Origin: an uncultured Lachnospiraceae bacterium
GTDB taxonomy: Bacteria; Bacillota; Clostridia; Lachnospirales; Lachnospiraceae
Reading direction: 5' to 3'
Assembly: GCA_910578605.1 (NCBI GenBank)
Contig: CAJTQG010000003.1
Span: 65,446 to 129,445 of the forward strand
Length of the DNA: 64,000 nucleotides
Every line of letters starts with the position of its first letter. The first letter of the stretch is position 1. Positions 44,502 to 53,095 of this stretch are shown here, piece after piece. The notes under the pieces were generated by a model, which saw nothing but the letters and a program-made list of their open reading frames with translations, made no database searches and was not told the DNA's origin. The position numbers and the translations under genes are program-made.

Positions 44502-45293
44502 ATGGATATTGCTACAATAATCGGGTTGGTTGCCTGTGCAGGTTTTATCTTTTTGGGAATTGTAACAGGAGATGAGGGAATGGCGGCCCTCGGTAATTTT
44601 ACACATCTTATATCTGCCCTTATTACAATAGGCGGAACATTTTCATGTCTGATGACATCTTCAACTGTTTCAGAGTACTTAAACAATTTAAAGGCTATCA
44701 AGAATGCAGTGAAGACGACAAGCATGAACGAGGCAGAGACAATACAGAAAATTATAAATTTGTCTAATGTTGCAAGAAAAGAAGGATTGCTTGCTCTGGA
44801 AGAAGCGGCCAATGAACTGGAGGACTCTTTTATGAAAAAGGGAGTGTTGCTGATAGTGGATGGTACGGATCCGGAGTTGGTAAAAAGCATTATGGAAACA
44901 GAGCTGGCCTGCATAGAAAGCAGACATAAAAAAGTAATAAACTTTTATAATGACATGGCAGCCATGGGACCTGCCTGGGGTATGATTGGTACATTGATTG
45001 GTTTGATTAACATGTTAAAGAACTTGAGTGATATCTCAACCGTCGGACCTAATATGTCTACAGCCTTAATTACAACATTATATGGTTCTGTTATAGCAAA
45101 CTGGTTTGCTACGCCAATTGCAAATAAATTAAAAGCAAATAACGAAGCCGAAATCATGAGAAAGGAAGTAATGGTGGAAGGTTTGTTATCTATACAAGCG
45201 GGAGAAAATCCTCGTGTTATTGAAGAAAAACTGAAATCGTTCTTGTCACCTGAGCAGAGAGAAGCTCTTGGTGAGACAGATGGAGGTGAATAA
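44502..45293 (+). CDS. motA: flagellar motor stator protein MotA
   Basis: MotA is the membrane stator subunit that interacts with FliG. The 263-residue protein has four membrane helices. The periplasm-facing MAAMGPAWGMIGTLIGLINML segment contains the conserved proline pair region, and EALAELE-type cytoplasmic charges are visible (RKEGLLALEEAANELED). FSLIGT-like helices follow. motB starts 3 nt after its stop. Confidence 0.95.
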   Translation: MDIATIIGLVACAGFIFLGIVTGDEGMAALGNFTHLISALITIGGTFSCLMTSSTVSEYLNNLKAIKNAVKTTSMNEAETIQKIINLSNVARKEGLLALEEAANELEDSFMKKGVLLIVDGTDPELVKSIMETELACIESRHKKVINFYNDMAAMGPAWGMIGTLIGLINMLKNLSDISTVGPNMSTALITTLYGSVIANWFATPIANKLKANNEAEIMRKEVMVEGLLSIQAGENPRVIEEKLKSFLSPEQREALGETDGGE

Positions 45294-45295
45294 GA

Positions 45296-46177
45296 TTGGC
45301 AAAAAGAAAGCAAGAAGATCCGCCAAGTGGATCACCAGCATGGATGGCTACCTTCAGTGATTTGATGAATCTGCTGCTGTGTTTCTTTGTCTTGTTGTTT
45401 GCCATGTCTTCCGTAGATGAAGACAAATTTGAACAATTGGTAGCATCTCTTTCTGCCAGCTTTGGTGTGGTGGAAGGTGGCTCTACTTCTGTGTTGGAGG
45501 GAACTTTAATTTCCAGCGGGATTGATAATTTGAATGAATTAAGTGATTATTATAATACGCTGGGTGTTGCTTCCCAGGGGGACCCCAATTCCGTCATGGA
45601 ATCTTTGGAGGAGGCAGAAGAGGAACAATTAGTAGAGATGCTCGAAGAGACAAGACAAAATCAGGGTATTGAGGAGTCGGAACAGATGGCAGAGGAATTG
45701 GAGGATGCCATAGATGAAGCCGGAATAGAGGGAAAAATTGATATTCAGGTGGACAGCCAATATGTGCAATTGACCTTAAATGGAGCGCTTTTATTTGATT
45801 CTGCTCAGGCGCAAATAAAGTCAGGCGCCCAGGAGTTGGTAAATAAGGTGGGAGATATCTTGAAGTATTATGAAGATAATAAGATTGAGATTGAAGGCCA
45901 CACGGATTCGGTGCCGTTGATTGGGGATGCCAGATATGCCGATAATGCAGAACTGTCTAGTGCTAGAGCATTGTCAGTGGCAAAATATTTATATCAGGAA
46001 AAAGGAATTCCAATCAAAAATATGAAGTGGACGGGAAGAGGCGAGTATGAGCCGATTGCTTCCAATGATACTGAGGAGGGGCGTGCACTGAACAGAAGAG
46101 TGGAGATTAAGATTTACAATGAATTGTATTCTAAGGATTTAAAGAGTAAAAAAAATAAAAAAAGTAATAAAAAATAA
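45296..46177 (+). CDS. motB: flagellar motor stator protein MotB
   Basis: MotB is the peptidoglycan-anchored stator subunit. The 293-residue protein has one N-terminal helix with the ion-binding Asp22 in PAWMATFSDLMNLLLCFFVLL. The C-terminal OmpA-like domain is clear (EGHTDSVPL, then NRRVEI). A TTG start at 45296 is used, with GGAGGTG upstream, inside the motA 3' end. The C terminus is very Lys-rich. Whether H+ or Na+ drives it cannot be told from sequence by eye. Confidence 0.95.
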   Translation: MAKRKQEDPPSGSPAWMATFSDLMNLLLCFFVLLFAMSSVDEDKFEQLVASLSASFGVVEGGSTSVLEGTLISSGIDNLNELSDYYNTLGVASQGDPNSVMESLEEAEEEQLVEMLEETRQNQGIEESEQMAEELEDAIDEAGIEGKIDIQVDSQYVQLTLNGALLFDSAQAQIKSGAQELVNKVGDILKYYEDNKIEIEGHTDSVPLIGDARYADNAELSSARALSVAKYLYQEKGIPIKNMKWTGRGEYEPIASNDTEEGRALNRRVEIKIYNELYSKDLKSKKNKKSNKK

Positions 46178-46216
46178 TATAAATACAATGCGAAATCAAA
46201 GAGAAAGGGAAGGAAA

Positions 46217-46729
46217 ATGAAAAAAGGAATTGTTCATGTTATCATATTAGCATTAGTGATTGTCAATTTAATATTGACAAGTATTATGATGTTTGCTATT
46301 GTACCATCAATGAAAAATTCTAATTCTTTAGTGGAAAAGGTGGCAAAAGCTATTGATTTGGAAATAGAGGGCGTCTACAGCTCTGACAGCACAGAGCTAT
46401 CTATGGATCAAGTTGCTGTCTACAATTTATCTGAAAAGATGACTATTACTTTGGCGAAGGGAGCAGACGGAAAGGAACACTATGCAGTTATTGTAGCGGC
46501 ACTTTCCATGAATAAGGGCTCTGAGGATTATAAAAAATATGCCGATACATTGGAGAGCGGAGAGAGAAAAATCAGACAGGTGATTGATTCCGTAGTGAGC
46601 CAATATGATTCGGAAGGACTGAAGGTGAATAAAGATAAGATAAGACAAACAGTATTAGAAGAATTACAGGAAATGTATGATTCAAAATTCATCACAGAAG
46701 TTGTATTTAGTGATGTGACAATTCAATAA
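46217..46729 (+). CDS. fliL: flagellar basal body-associated protein FliL
   Basis: FliL supports stator function. The 170-residue protein has one N-terminal membrane helix (about residues 5-27) and an extracytoplasmic domain. The C-terminal RQTVLEELQEMYDSKFITEVVFSDVTIQ matches the FliL ending pattern. It sits between motB and fliM, the standard place. AGGGAAGGA precedes the ATG. Confidence 0.9.
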   Translation: MKKGIVHVIILALVIVNLILTSIMMFAIVPSMKNSNSLVEKVAKAIDLEIEGVYSSDSTELSMDQVAVYNLSEKMTITLAKGADGKEHYAVIVAALSMNKGSEDYKKYADTLESGERKIRQVIDSVVSQYDSEGLKVNKDKIRQTVLEELQEMYDSKFITEVVFSDVTIQ

Positions 46730-46763
46730 TGAGAGAAAAGAGAAAGGGAGGTGAAGATGTGTA

Positions 46764-47747
46764 ATGAGTGCCAATGATGTTATGTCTCAGGATGAGATTG
46801 ATAATCTTCTTAAGGCATTAAGTTCGGGAGAAGTAGATGCAGAGGAATTTAAAGATGAAGAGAAGGTACAGGTGAAAGATTATAATTTTTCCAGACCATC
46901 CAAGTTCTCAAAAGAACATCTTCGTACTCTTGAAATTATATTTGAAAATTATGGCAGGTTATTAGATACGAATCTGCCGGCTTATTTAAGAAAAAATGTG
47001 CAGGTTGCAGTAGTAAACTCAGAAGCAATTGCATACTCAGAGTTTTCTAATGCTTTATCAAATCCGGTAATTTTTGGAATAATAGATTTTGAACCATTGC
47101 AAGGTAATATAGTGATGGAGTTGGCCTCCAATATTGGATATGCTATGATAGATAGACTGCTGGGAGGGGTGGGAGAATCCATAGAGAAAAAAAGAGAATT
47201 TTCGGAAATTGAAATTTCTATTTTAGAAAGGATTCTCACAATTTGCATAGATTATTTAAGGGAACCTTGGGGAAATGTAATTGCGGTTCGGCCTAAGCTG
47301 AATCGTATAGAAACAAATTCTCAGTTTGCACAAATAATTGCACCAAACGAAATGATTGCTATCGTTACTTTGAATGTTACAGTTGGTGATGAGGAGGGAT
47401 TAATGAATATTATTCTTCCTTATATTACACTTGAAGAAGTGATGGATAAGCTGAACACTAAGTATTGGTATTCCACTATGCAGCAAAAGGATGAGGAAAG
47501 CTATGAGGAAGCAATTGAGTCCATTATCTCTAAAACGAAAGTTCCTATTCGTGCTGTGTTAGGAAATAGTTCCATATCAGTGAATGATTTTGCCAATATT
47601 CAACGTGGCGATATTATAAAATTAGATACAAAAATTGACCAGGAATTAAATATTTTTGTAGGAAATATACTCAAATTTAAAGCCCTTCCTGGAACTGCAA
47701 CAGATAAGTATGCAGTAAGGGTTACTTCAGTCGTTAGGGAGGAGTAA
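46764..47747 (+). CDS. fliM: flagellar motor switch protein FliM
   Basis: FliM is the C-ring protein that binds phosphorylated CheY. The 327-residue protein has the N-terminal CheY-binding motif MSQDEIDNLLKAL. The middle domain is CheC-like and the C-terminal SpoA domain contains VPIRAVLGNSSISVNDFANIQRGDIIKLD. It ends 4 nt before fliY. The AGGGAGGTGA ribosome binding site is strong. Confidence 0.97.
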   Translation: MSANDVMSQDEIDNLLKALSSGEVDAEEFKDEEKVQVKDYNFSRPSKFSKEHLRTLEIIFENYGRLLDTNLPAYLRKNVQVAVVNSEAIAYSEFSNALSNPVIFGIIDFEPLQGNIVMELASNIGYAMIDRLLGGVGESIEKKREFSEIEISILERILTICIDYLREPWGNVIAVRPKLNRIETNSQFAQIIAPNEMIAIVTLNVTVGDEEGLMNIILPYITLEEVMDKLNTKYWYSTMQQKDEESYEEAIESIISKTKVPIRAVLGNSSISVNDFANIQRGDIIKLDTKIDQELNIFVGNILKFKALPGTATDKYAVRVTSVVREE

Positions 47748-47751
47748 GACG

Positions 47752-48981
47752 ATGGATGGAATGTTATCACAAGAAGAGATAAATGCGTTGCTCAATGGCG
47801 ATGATTCTTCATCAACAGACAAAGTTGGCGAGTATTTGACCGATATTCAAAGAGATACCATAGGTGAAATATCTAATATCAGTATGGGTACAGCGGCAAC
47901 CACGTTATCTTCACTTGTAAACCAAAAAGTGAATATTACAACACCTGTTGTAAATATATCCAAGTGGGAGGATTTAGAAGAACAGTATGACAGACCATGT
48001 GTGTTTCTTAGAATATCCTACAGAGAAGGCTTGGATGGCAGCAATGTACTTATTTTAAAAGAAAATGATGTAAAGATAATTGCTGATTTAATGATGGGCG
48101 GTGATGGAAGTAATACAGATATAGAACTTGGCGAATTGCAGTTAAGTGCTATTTGTGAGGCTATGAATCAGATGATGGGTTCTGCCTCCACATCTCTTTC
48201 GTCTATGCTGGATATGAAGGTGGATATTAGTCCTCCATCAGCAAGCAGAATTGATTTACAAGAAAATATAGCAAAAGAGGAAATAGATCCGTTCTTGACA
48301 GAAGAGTTTGTTAGAATTTCCTTTAAGATGACAATTGGTGAGCTGGTAGACAGTGAGATTATGCAATTATTCCCACTTGACTTTGCAGCTACTTTATGTA
48401 ATAAGTTAATAGATGATGAGCAAAGCCAATCGGAGCCAGAACCAGTTCCCGAGCCAGCTCCGGCTCCAGTGCAGCCACAGCCTGCTGCGCCACAGCCAAT
48501 GCCGCAGCAGCCAGAAATGCCTCAAGGTATGCCTCAGATGGGCATGGAGCAGATGGGAATGCCGATGGGATACCCACCTCAGATGCAGCCTGGGTATAGT
48601 ATGGGTCAGATGGGAATGCCAATGGGATACCCACCTCAGATGCAATCGGCTTATGGTATGGGTCAGATGGGAATGCCAGGACAGAATATAAATGTACAGC
48701 CTGCGCAATTCCAGGCATTTACAGGAGACTTGGCAGCCAATACACAGCAGGAAAATATTGAATTGATTATGGATGTGCCTTTAGAGGTTACAGTAGAATT
48801 GGGAAGAACGAGAAAATCTATTCAGGAAATTCTTGATTTTGCGCCAGGTACTATGATTGAGTTGGATAAGATTGCTGGTGAAACAATGGATGTATTGGTA
48901 AATGGCAAGTTAGTTGCAAAAGGTGAGGTTGTAGTAATTGAGGAAAGCTTTGGTGTTAGAGTGAAAGAGATTATTAAATAA
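47752..48981 (+). CDS. fliY: flagellar motor switch phosphatase FliY (FliN-type)
   Basis: FliY combines a C-ring FliN domain with a CheC-like phosphatase that dephosphorylates CheY-P. The 409-residue protein starts with a FliM-like MLSQEEINALLNG motif. Two CheC active-site repeats follow: DTIGEISNISMGTAATTLSSL and LQLSAICEAMNQMMGSASTSLSSM, each with Glu and Asn. Residues about 225-315 are a Pro/Gln/Met-rich linker with a 19-residue repeat. The C-terminal FliN/SpoA domain is VPLEVTVELGRTRKSIQEIL. The linker is longer than in B. subtilis FliY. Confidence 0.95.
   Translation: MDGMLSQEEINALLNGDDSSSTDKVGEYLTDIQRDTIGEISNISMGTAATTLSSLVNQKVNITTPVVNISKWEDLEEQYDRPCVFLRISYREGLDGSNVLILKENDVKIIADLMMGGDGSNTDIELGELQLSAICEAMNQMMGSASTSLSSMLDMKVDISPPSASRIDLQENIAKEEIDPFLTEEFVRISFKMTIGELVDSEIMQLFPLDFAATLCNKLIDDEQSQSEPEPVPEPAPAPVQPQPAAPQPMPQQPEMPQGMPQMGMEQMGMPMGYPPQMQPGYSMGQMGMPMGYPPQMQSAYGMGQMGMPGQNINVQPAQFQAFTGDLAANTQQENIELIMDVPLEVTVELGRTRKSIQEILDFAPGTMIELDKIAGETMDVLVNGKLVAKGEVVVIEESFGVRVKEIIK
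48550..48677 (+). repeat. 57-bp in-frame tandem repeat in fliY
   Basis: CAGATGGGAATGCC recurs at 48550, 48607 and 48664, exactly 57 nt apart, giving two full units and a partial third. The unit encodes QMGMPMGYPPQMQ followed by six variable residues. It causes open frames on all strands here, which are not genes. Confidence 0.92.
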
Positions 48982-49015
48982 CATCAGATTAGGATAAAAT
49001 TAAAGGAGAGTAATC

Positions 49016-49375
49016 ATGGCAAATATTTTAGTAGTTGACGATGCGGCATTTATGAGAATGATGGTGAAGGATATTCTCACAAAAGGCGGATATAATGTAG
49101 TAGGGGAAGCGGAAAACGGTAAAGTTGCCGTGGAAAAGTACAAAGAATTAAAACCAGATTTGGTAACATTAGATATTACTATGCCAGAGATGGATGGCTT
49201 AGAAGCGCTTAAGGCAATTAAGGCAGAGGATGCAAACGCAACTGTCATTATGTGTTCTGCTATGGGCCAGCAGGCTATGGTAATTGAATCCATTCAGTCA
49301 GGAGCAAAGGACTTTATTGTAAAACCATTTCAGGCAGATCGTGTATTAGAAGCGGTGAAGAAAGCGATTGGTTAA
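49016..49375 (+). CDS. cheY: chemotaxis response regulator CheY
   Basis: CheY carries the chemotaxis signal from CheA to the flagellar switch. The 119-residue receiver domain has the acidic pair Asp8-Asp9, the phosphorylation site Asp53 (VTLDITMPEMDG) and the Lys in KDFIVKPFQ. Stand-alone receiver and position between fliY and fliO fix the identity. AAAGGAGAG precedes the ATG. Confidence 0.96.
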   Translation: MANILVVDDAAFMRMMVKDILTKGGYNVVGEAENGKVAVEKYKELKPDLVTLDITMPEMDGLEALKAIKAEDANATVIMCSAMGQQAMVIESIQSGAKDFIVKPFQADRVLEAVKKAIG

Positions 49376-49378
49376 GAG

Positions 49379-49801
49379 ATGACAAAAGTATTATTAGCTG
49401 CAAATGGTTTAAATGGCTTTTTGCAGCTTATTACTGTTACAATTTGTTTTGTATTTGTCTTGTTTTTGACAGCATATACTACAAAATGGGTTGGAAAATA
49501 TCAAAAGCAAAAACTTTCAGGGAGAAATTTAGAAGTGATAGAATCCATGTCTCTGCCTGGAAATAAATTTATTGAGATTGTTCGTACAGGGGATGAATAT
49601 GTTGTGATTGCAGTTTGCAAGGATACCATAACCCTGTTGAATAAATGTTCTAAGGAGCAATTGGATTTTTCTGTTTTGGAAAATGGTGCGCAGGGAGAGA
49701 TTTCCTTTTCACACGTTTTGGAAAAATGGAAAGAAAAAATTGATTCTACAAAAGGGAATGGGTCGCATGATGAAAAAGAAAAGGAAGATAGCGATGAATA
49801 A
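49379..49801 (+). CDS. fliO: flagellar biosynthetic protein FliO (FliZ)
   Basis: FliO helps to assemble the FliP export gate. The 140-residue protein has one membrane helix (about 17-37), then a SpoA-like small domain (LEVIESMSLPGNKFIEIVRTGDEYVVIAVCKDTITLL). The tail is Glu/Lys-rich. It starts 3 nt after cheY and overlaps fliP by 8 nt. Sequence similarity in this family is low; position and topology support the call. Confidence 0.88.
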   Translation: MTKVLLAANGLNGFLQLITVTICFVFVLFLTAYTTKWVGKYQKQKLSGRNLEVIESMSLPGNKFIEIVRTGDEYVVIAVCKDTITLLNKCSKEQLDFSVLENGAQGEISFSHVLEKWKEKIDSTKGNGSHDEKEKEDSDE

Positions 49802-50687
49802 AAAAAGCAGAAAGCTTAAGTGGATGCATGAGACTAGCAAAATACTTTGTATGCTCTTACTTGTTGTTACTGCTTTTTTTGCATGTAAAATACAAGTACA
49901 GGCAACATCTATTGGGGATCTTGCAACAAGTCAGGGCAACGATATAGCGGATGCCTCAGGTACATCACCAGATGGCGGTACAGATAGAGATGCAGTAAAT
50001 GATAATTTAGGTATATCGATTACAGGAACAGACGATATAGGAAGCTTGACAGGAGCACTGCAGATTGTGCTTGTACTGACAGTGTTATCCCTATGTCCGT
50101 CTATATTGATAATGGTAACCTCTTTTACTAGAATTTTAATTGTACTGCATTTTACTAGAGCGGCACTGCAGACACAAACCGCACCGCCTAATCAGGTTTT
50201 GGTCGGTTTGGCTCTGTTTTTAACATTTTTTATTATGTCACCAGTACTTGGTCAGGTATATACAGATGCTTATGTTCCCTTAAGCAAAAATGAAATTACA
50301 ATGCAAGAGGCGTATGATGCAGGGATTAAACCTATTCGCAGATTTATGCTGAATAATGTAAAAGATAAAGATTTGAATGCTATGTGTGAGATAGCCGGAA
50401 TTGAAAGTGTAGATACGGACAACCTGGAAGAAGAGATACCAACAATGGTATTGATTCCAAGCTTTATATTGAGTGAATTGAGAATTGCATTTTATATTGG
50501 CTTTTTAATTTATATTCCGTTTATAGTGATTGACATGGTAGTGGCTTCCGTGCTGATGTCAATGGGTATGATGATGTTGCCGCCAACTACCATTTCCATG
50601 CCTTTTAAAATTTTATTGTTTGTGCTGGCAGACGGATGGAATTTAATTATTGTGAATTTGTTAAAAACCTTTACTATTGGGCCTTAA
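49794..50687 (+). CDS. fliP: flagellar export gate protein FliP
   Basis: FliP is a core subunit of the type III export gate. The 297-residue protein has an N-terminal signal-like helix (ILCMLLLVVTAFFACKIQVQA), then the FliP family core. The core motifs are PSILIMVTSFTRILIVLHFTRAALQTQTAPPNQVLVGLALFLT and VIDMVVASVLMSMGMMMLPPTTISMPFKILLFVLADGWNLI. ATG 49794 overlaps the fliO stop and has AAGGAAG upstream. An ATG at 49824 is possible. fliQ follows after 105 nt. Confidence 0.95.
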   Translation: MNKKSRKLKWMHETSKILCMLLLVVTAFFACKIQVQATSIGDLATSQGNDIADASGTSPDGGTDRDAVNDNLGISITGTDDIGSLTGALQIVLVLTVLSLCPSILIMVTSFTRILIVLHFTRAALQTQTAPPNQVLVGLALFLTFFIMSPVLGQVYTDAYVPLSKNEITMQEAYDAGIKPIRRFMLNNVKDKDLNAMCEIAGIESVDTDNLEEEIPTMVLIPSFILSELRIAFYIGFLIYIPFIVIDMVVASVLMSMGMMMLPPTTISMPFKILLFVLADGWNLIIVNLLKTFTIGP

Positions 50688-50792
50688 TACTTATATTTGT
50701 GTAGAGATAATTGGAAATTTATTATTTGTCTCATAGTTTATTGGAGAAAGTATGGTTATTGTTTTTAGATAGAAGAAAGGAGCAGAATAAAT

Positions 50793-51062
50793 ATGTCTCA
50801 GGAAATAATTTTAAATATTGCCAGTGAAGCATTATGGACAATTATAGTAACAGCAGCCCCCTTATTGTTAATTTCCTTGGCGGTAGGTTTAATTGTCAGT
50901 GTATTTCAGACAGTTACCTCTATTCAGGAGCAGACCTTAACTTTTATTCCAAAAATATTGTCTATTTTTGTTGGATTAATGATATTAGGCTCCTTTATGC
51001 TCACAAAGATGGTGGGATTTATGGAAAATCTGTGGAATAGTTTTGGAGAATATATTAGATGA
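50793..51062 (+). CDS. fliQ: flagellar export gate protein FliQ
   Basis: FliQ is a small export-gate subunit. The 89-residue protein has two membrane helices (about 18-40 and 52-75). SLAVGLIVSVFQTVTSIQEQTLTFIPKI is the conserved family core. It overlaps the fliR start by 4 nt (ATGA), a coupling arrangement. Confidence 0.97.
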   Translation: MSQEIILNIASEALWTIIVTAAPLLLISLAVGLIVSVFQTVTSIQEQTLTFIPKILSIFVGLMILGSFMLTKMVGFMENLWNSFGEYIR

Positions 51063-51838
51063 TTTCTGTAGCCTTTTCTCAACAGCAAATGGAATATTTT
51101 TTACTTGTATTAGTTAGAATTTCTGCATTCTTTGTTGTTGTGCCCTTTTTTAATGATAATAACGTTCCTGTTCGCATAAAGGTTATACTGTCTGTATTTG
51201 TATCCTATCTTGTTTACTCTCTTATGCCAAAGGATGTAGTATTAGAGTATCAAAATGTGTATGAATTTGCCGCTTTGATTTTTAAGGAGAGTGCAGTAGG
51301 GCTTCTTTTAGGATACTCTGCCTTTATATGCAGCATGATTATCCAGTTTTCAGGTCGAGTTATTGATATGGAAATTGGTCTGGCTATGATGCAGATGTTT
51401 GACCCTTCCACTAGAACTCAGTCAGGTGTGACAGGTATGTTTTATCACTATATGATTATGATGTTGTTAATTGCCTCCAATATGCATATATATTTGCTAA
51501 ATGCAATTGTAGATTCTTTTCAGCTTGTTCCTATTGGACAAATGAAAATCAATCTTTCCATGTATTCCACTGTAGTGCAATTTTTGTCGGATTATTTTAT
51601 TATAGGGTTTCGTATCGTACTTCCGATTTTCGCCGTGACATTGATATTGAATTGTATCTTAGGAATTATGGCGAAGGTGTCGCCTCAGATGAATATGTTT
51701 GCTGTTGGTATGCAGTTAAAAGTATTGGCAGGTCTGTTTGTATTGTTTGTTACTGTCAGTTTGCTTCCGGTTATCAGCAGCATGATTTTTACGGAAATGA
51801 AAGAGATGGTGGCAAATATGATGAGAGGAATGACCTAA
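51059..51838 (+). CDS. fliR: flagellar export gate protein FliR
   Basis: FliR is a polytopic export-gate subunit. The 259-residue protein has about six membrane helices. The pattern VRISAFFVVVPFFNDNNVPVRIKVILS and FSGRVIDMEIGLAMMQMFDPSTRTQSGV are typical of the family. The start overlaps fliQ, and flhB begins 1 nt after its stop. Confidence 0.96.
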   Translation: MISVAFSQQQMEYFLLVLVRISAFFVVVPFFNDNNVPVRIKVILSVFVSYLVYSLMPKDVVLEYQNVYEFAALIFKESAVGLLLGYSAFICSMIIQFSGRVIDMEIGLAMMQMFDPSTRTQSGVTGMFYHYMIMMLLIASNMHIYLLNAIVDSFQLVPIGQMKINLSMYSTVVQFLSDYFIIGFRIVLPIFAVTLILNCILGIMAKVSPQMNMFAVGMQLKVLAGLFVLFVTVSLLPVISSMIFTEMKEMVANMMRGMT

Positions 51839-51839
51839 A

Positions 51840-52967
51840 TTGGAAAAAAAGAAATTTTTGATATCTTATAATTTGCAGCTTTTTGCCAAGGATGGTCCCG
51901 GCGGTGAAAAAACAGAAGAACCTACAGCCAAAAAGATAGATGACACTAGAAAAGAAGGTCAGGTAGCCAGAAGTCAGGATTTAGGAAGTGCAGTAGTGCT
52001 GGTAAGTATGTTTGCTGTTATTCGGTCTATTATTGCGCAATATAAAAATGGTTTTATGGAAACCTTCAACTATATTTACAGTATGATTGGCTCTTTAGCC
52101 AGACCACAGACAGGAGATATATCTATACATGCTGCCAATGAGATAATCAATGAGATTTTAAAAGATATGATAGTTTTGATGCTTCCGCCTTTTGTACTAT
52201 GTTTTGTAGTAGCATTTATTGTTCAGCTGGTACAGGTAAAATGGAAAGTCAGCACCAAACCTATGAAACCTAAATTTAGCAAGTTAAATCCAATTAGCGG
52301 TTTTAAGAAAATTTTCTCAACCCAATCTCTGATGAATTTGTTTAAATCGGTCTGTTTGATTCTCATTATTGCATATGTTGTGTATGGAGCTGCTAAGGAT
52401 AAGCTGAATGCTATTTATAATTTGTATAATGTGACACTGTTAGAGGCAATTACTTACACAGGTGATCTTGTATTAGATTTAGGCTTAAGAATCAGTGTGA
52501 TTTATTTAATAGTAGGTATTGTAGATTATGTTTTTCAGAAACATAAACATCATGAAAACATTAAGATGACGAAACAGGAAGTTAAGGATGAAATGAAAAA
52601 TACAGAGGGTGATCCTCAAATTAAAGGAAAGATTCGTCAGAAAATGATGCAGGCATCTCAGAGAAGAATGATGCAGAGTGTACCTCAAGCAGATGTAGTT
52701 ATTACGAACCCTACCCATTATGCTGTGGCGCTGCAGTATGATACATCCATTGCCAGTGCACCTATAGTAGTGGCCAAAGGTGAGGACTATCTTGCGCAGA
52801 AAATTAAGGAGACAGCTAGGGAACACGACGTGGAAATTGTGGAAAATAAGCCTTTAGCCCGAATGCTATATGCAAATGTAGATGTGGGAGAACAGATTCC
52901 CGAGGAGTTGTATCAGACTGTTGCAGAGATTCTAGCATTTGTTTACAATTTAAAGGGAAAGATTTAA
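51840..52967 (+). CDS. flhB: flagellar export switch protein FlhB
   Basis: FlhB sets export substrate specificity. The 375-residue protein has four membrane helices after the basic N-terminal EKTEEPTAKKIDDTRKEGQVARS. The autocleavage site NPTH is at residues 290-293. The conserved C-terminal cytoplasmic part contains KGEDYLAQKIKETA. A TTG start at 51840 is used, with AGAGGA in the fliR 3' end. Confidence 0.96.
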   Translation: MEKKKFLISYNLQLFAKDGPGGEKTEEPTAKKIDDTRKEGQVARSQDLGSAVVLVSMFAVIRSIIAQYKNGFMETFNYIYSMIGSLARPQTGDISIHAANEIINEILKDMIVLMLPPFVLCFVVAFIVQLVQVKWKVSTKPMKPKFSKLNPISGFKKIFSTQSLMNLFKSVCLILIIAYVVYGAAKDKLNAIYNLYNVTLLEAITYTGDLVLDLGLRISVIYLIVGIVDYVFQKHKHHENIKMTKQEVKDEMKNTEGDPQIKGKIRQKMMQASQRRMMQSVPQADVVITNPTHYAVALQYDTSIASAPIVVAKGEDYLAQKIKETAREHDVEIVENKPLARMLYANVDVGEQIPEELYQTVAEILAFVYNLKGKI

Positions 52968-52996
52968 AAAAACCATTCACATATGGTGTTTTTTTT
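52964..52996 (+). terminator. weak intrinsic terminator between flhB and flhA
   Basis: ACCAT (52972-52976) pairs with ATGGT (52983-52987), and A-rich sequence before and eight T after extend it. It overlaps the end of flhB. The stem is short, so partial termination and read-through into flhA are likely. Confidence 0.5.
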
Positions 52997-53095
52997 GGTA
53001 TACTTAACAGGATTGTTGAAAATTGTCACTGTCATTTTTTTATAGGTTTTCATAACCTGACAGGAATAAAATAAAAAAGAAAGGAGGAATTGGAA

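Noticed and set aside
44201-44914. 237-codon open frame on the minus strand opposite flbD-motA
   Set aside because: It lies opposite motA and the AT-rich gap, has a low-complexity Ser/Phe/Ile composition, no good ribosome binding site and no family resemblance. The + strand genes are certain.
48389-48718. Several overlapping open frames on both strands inside fliY
   Set aside because: They are by-products of the 57-bp repeat, which keeps all frames free of stops.
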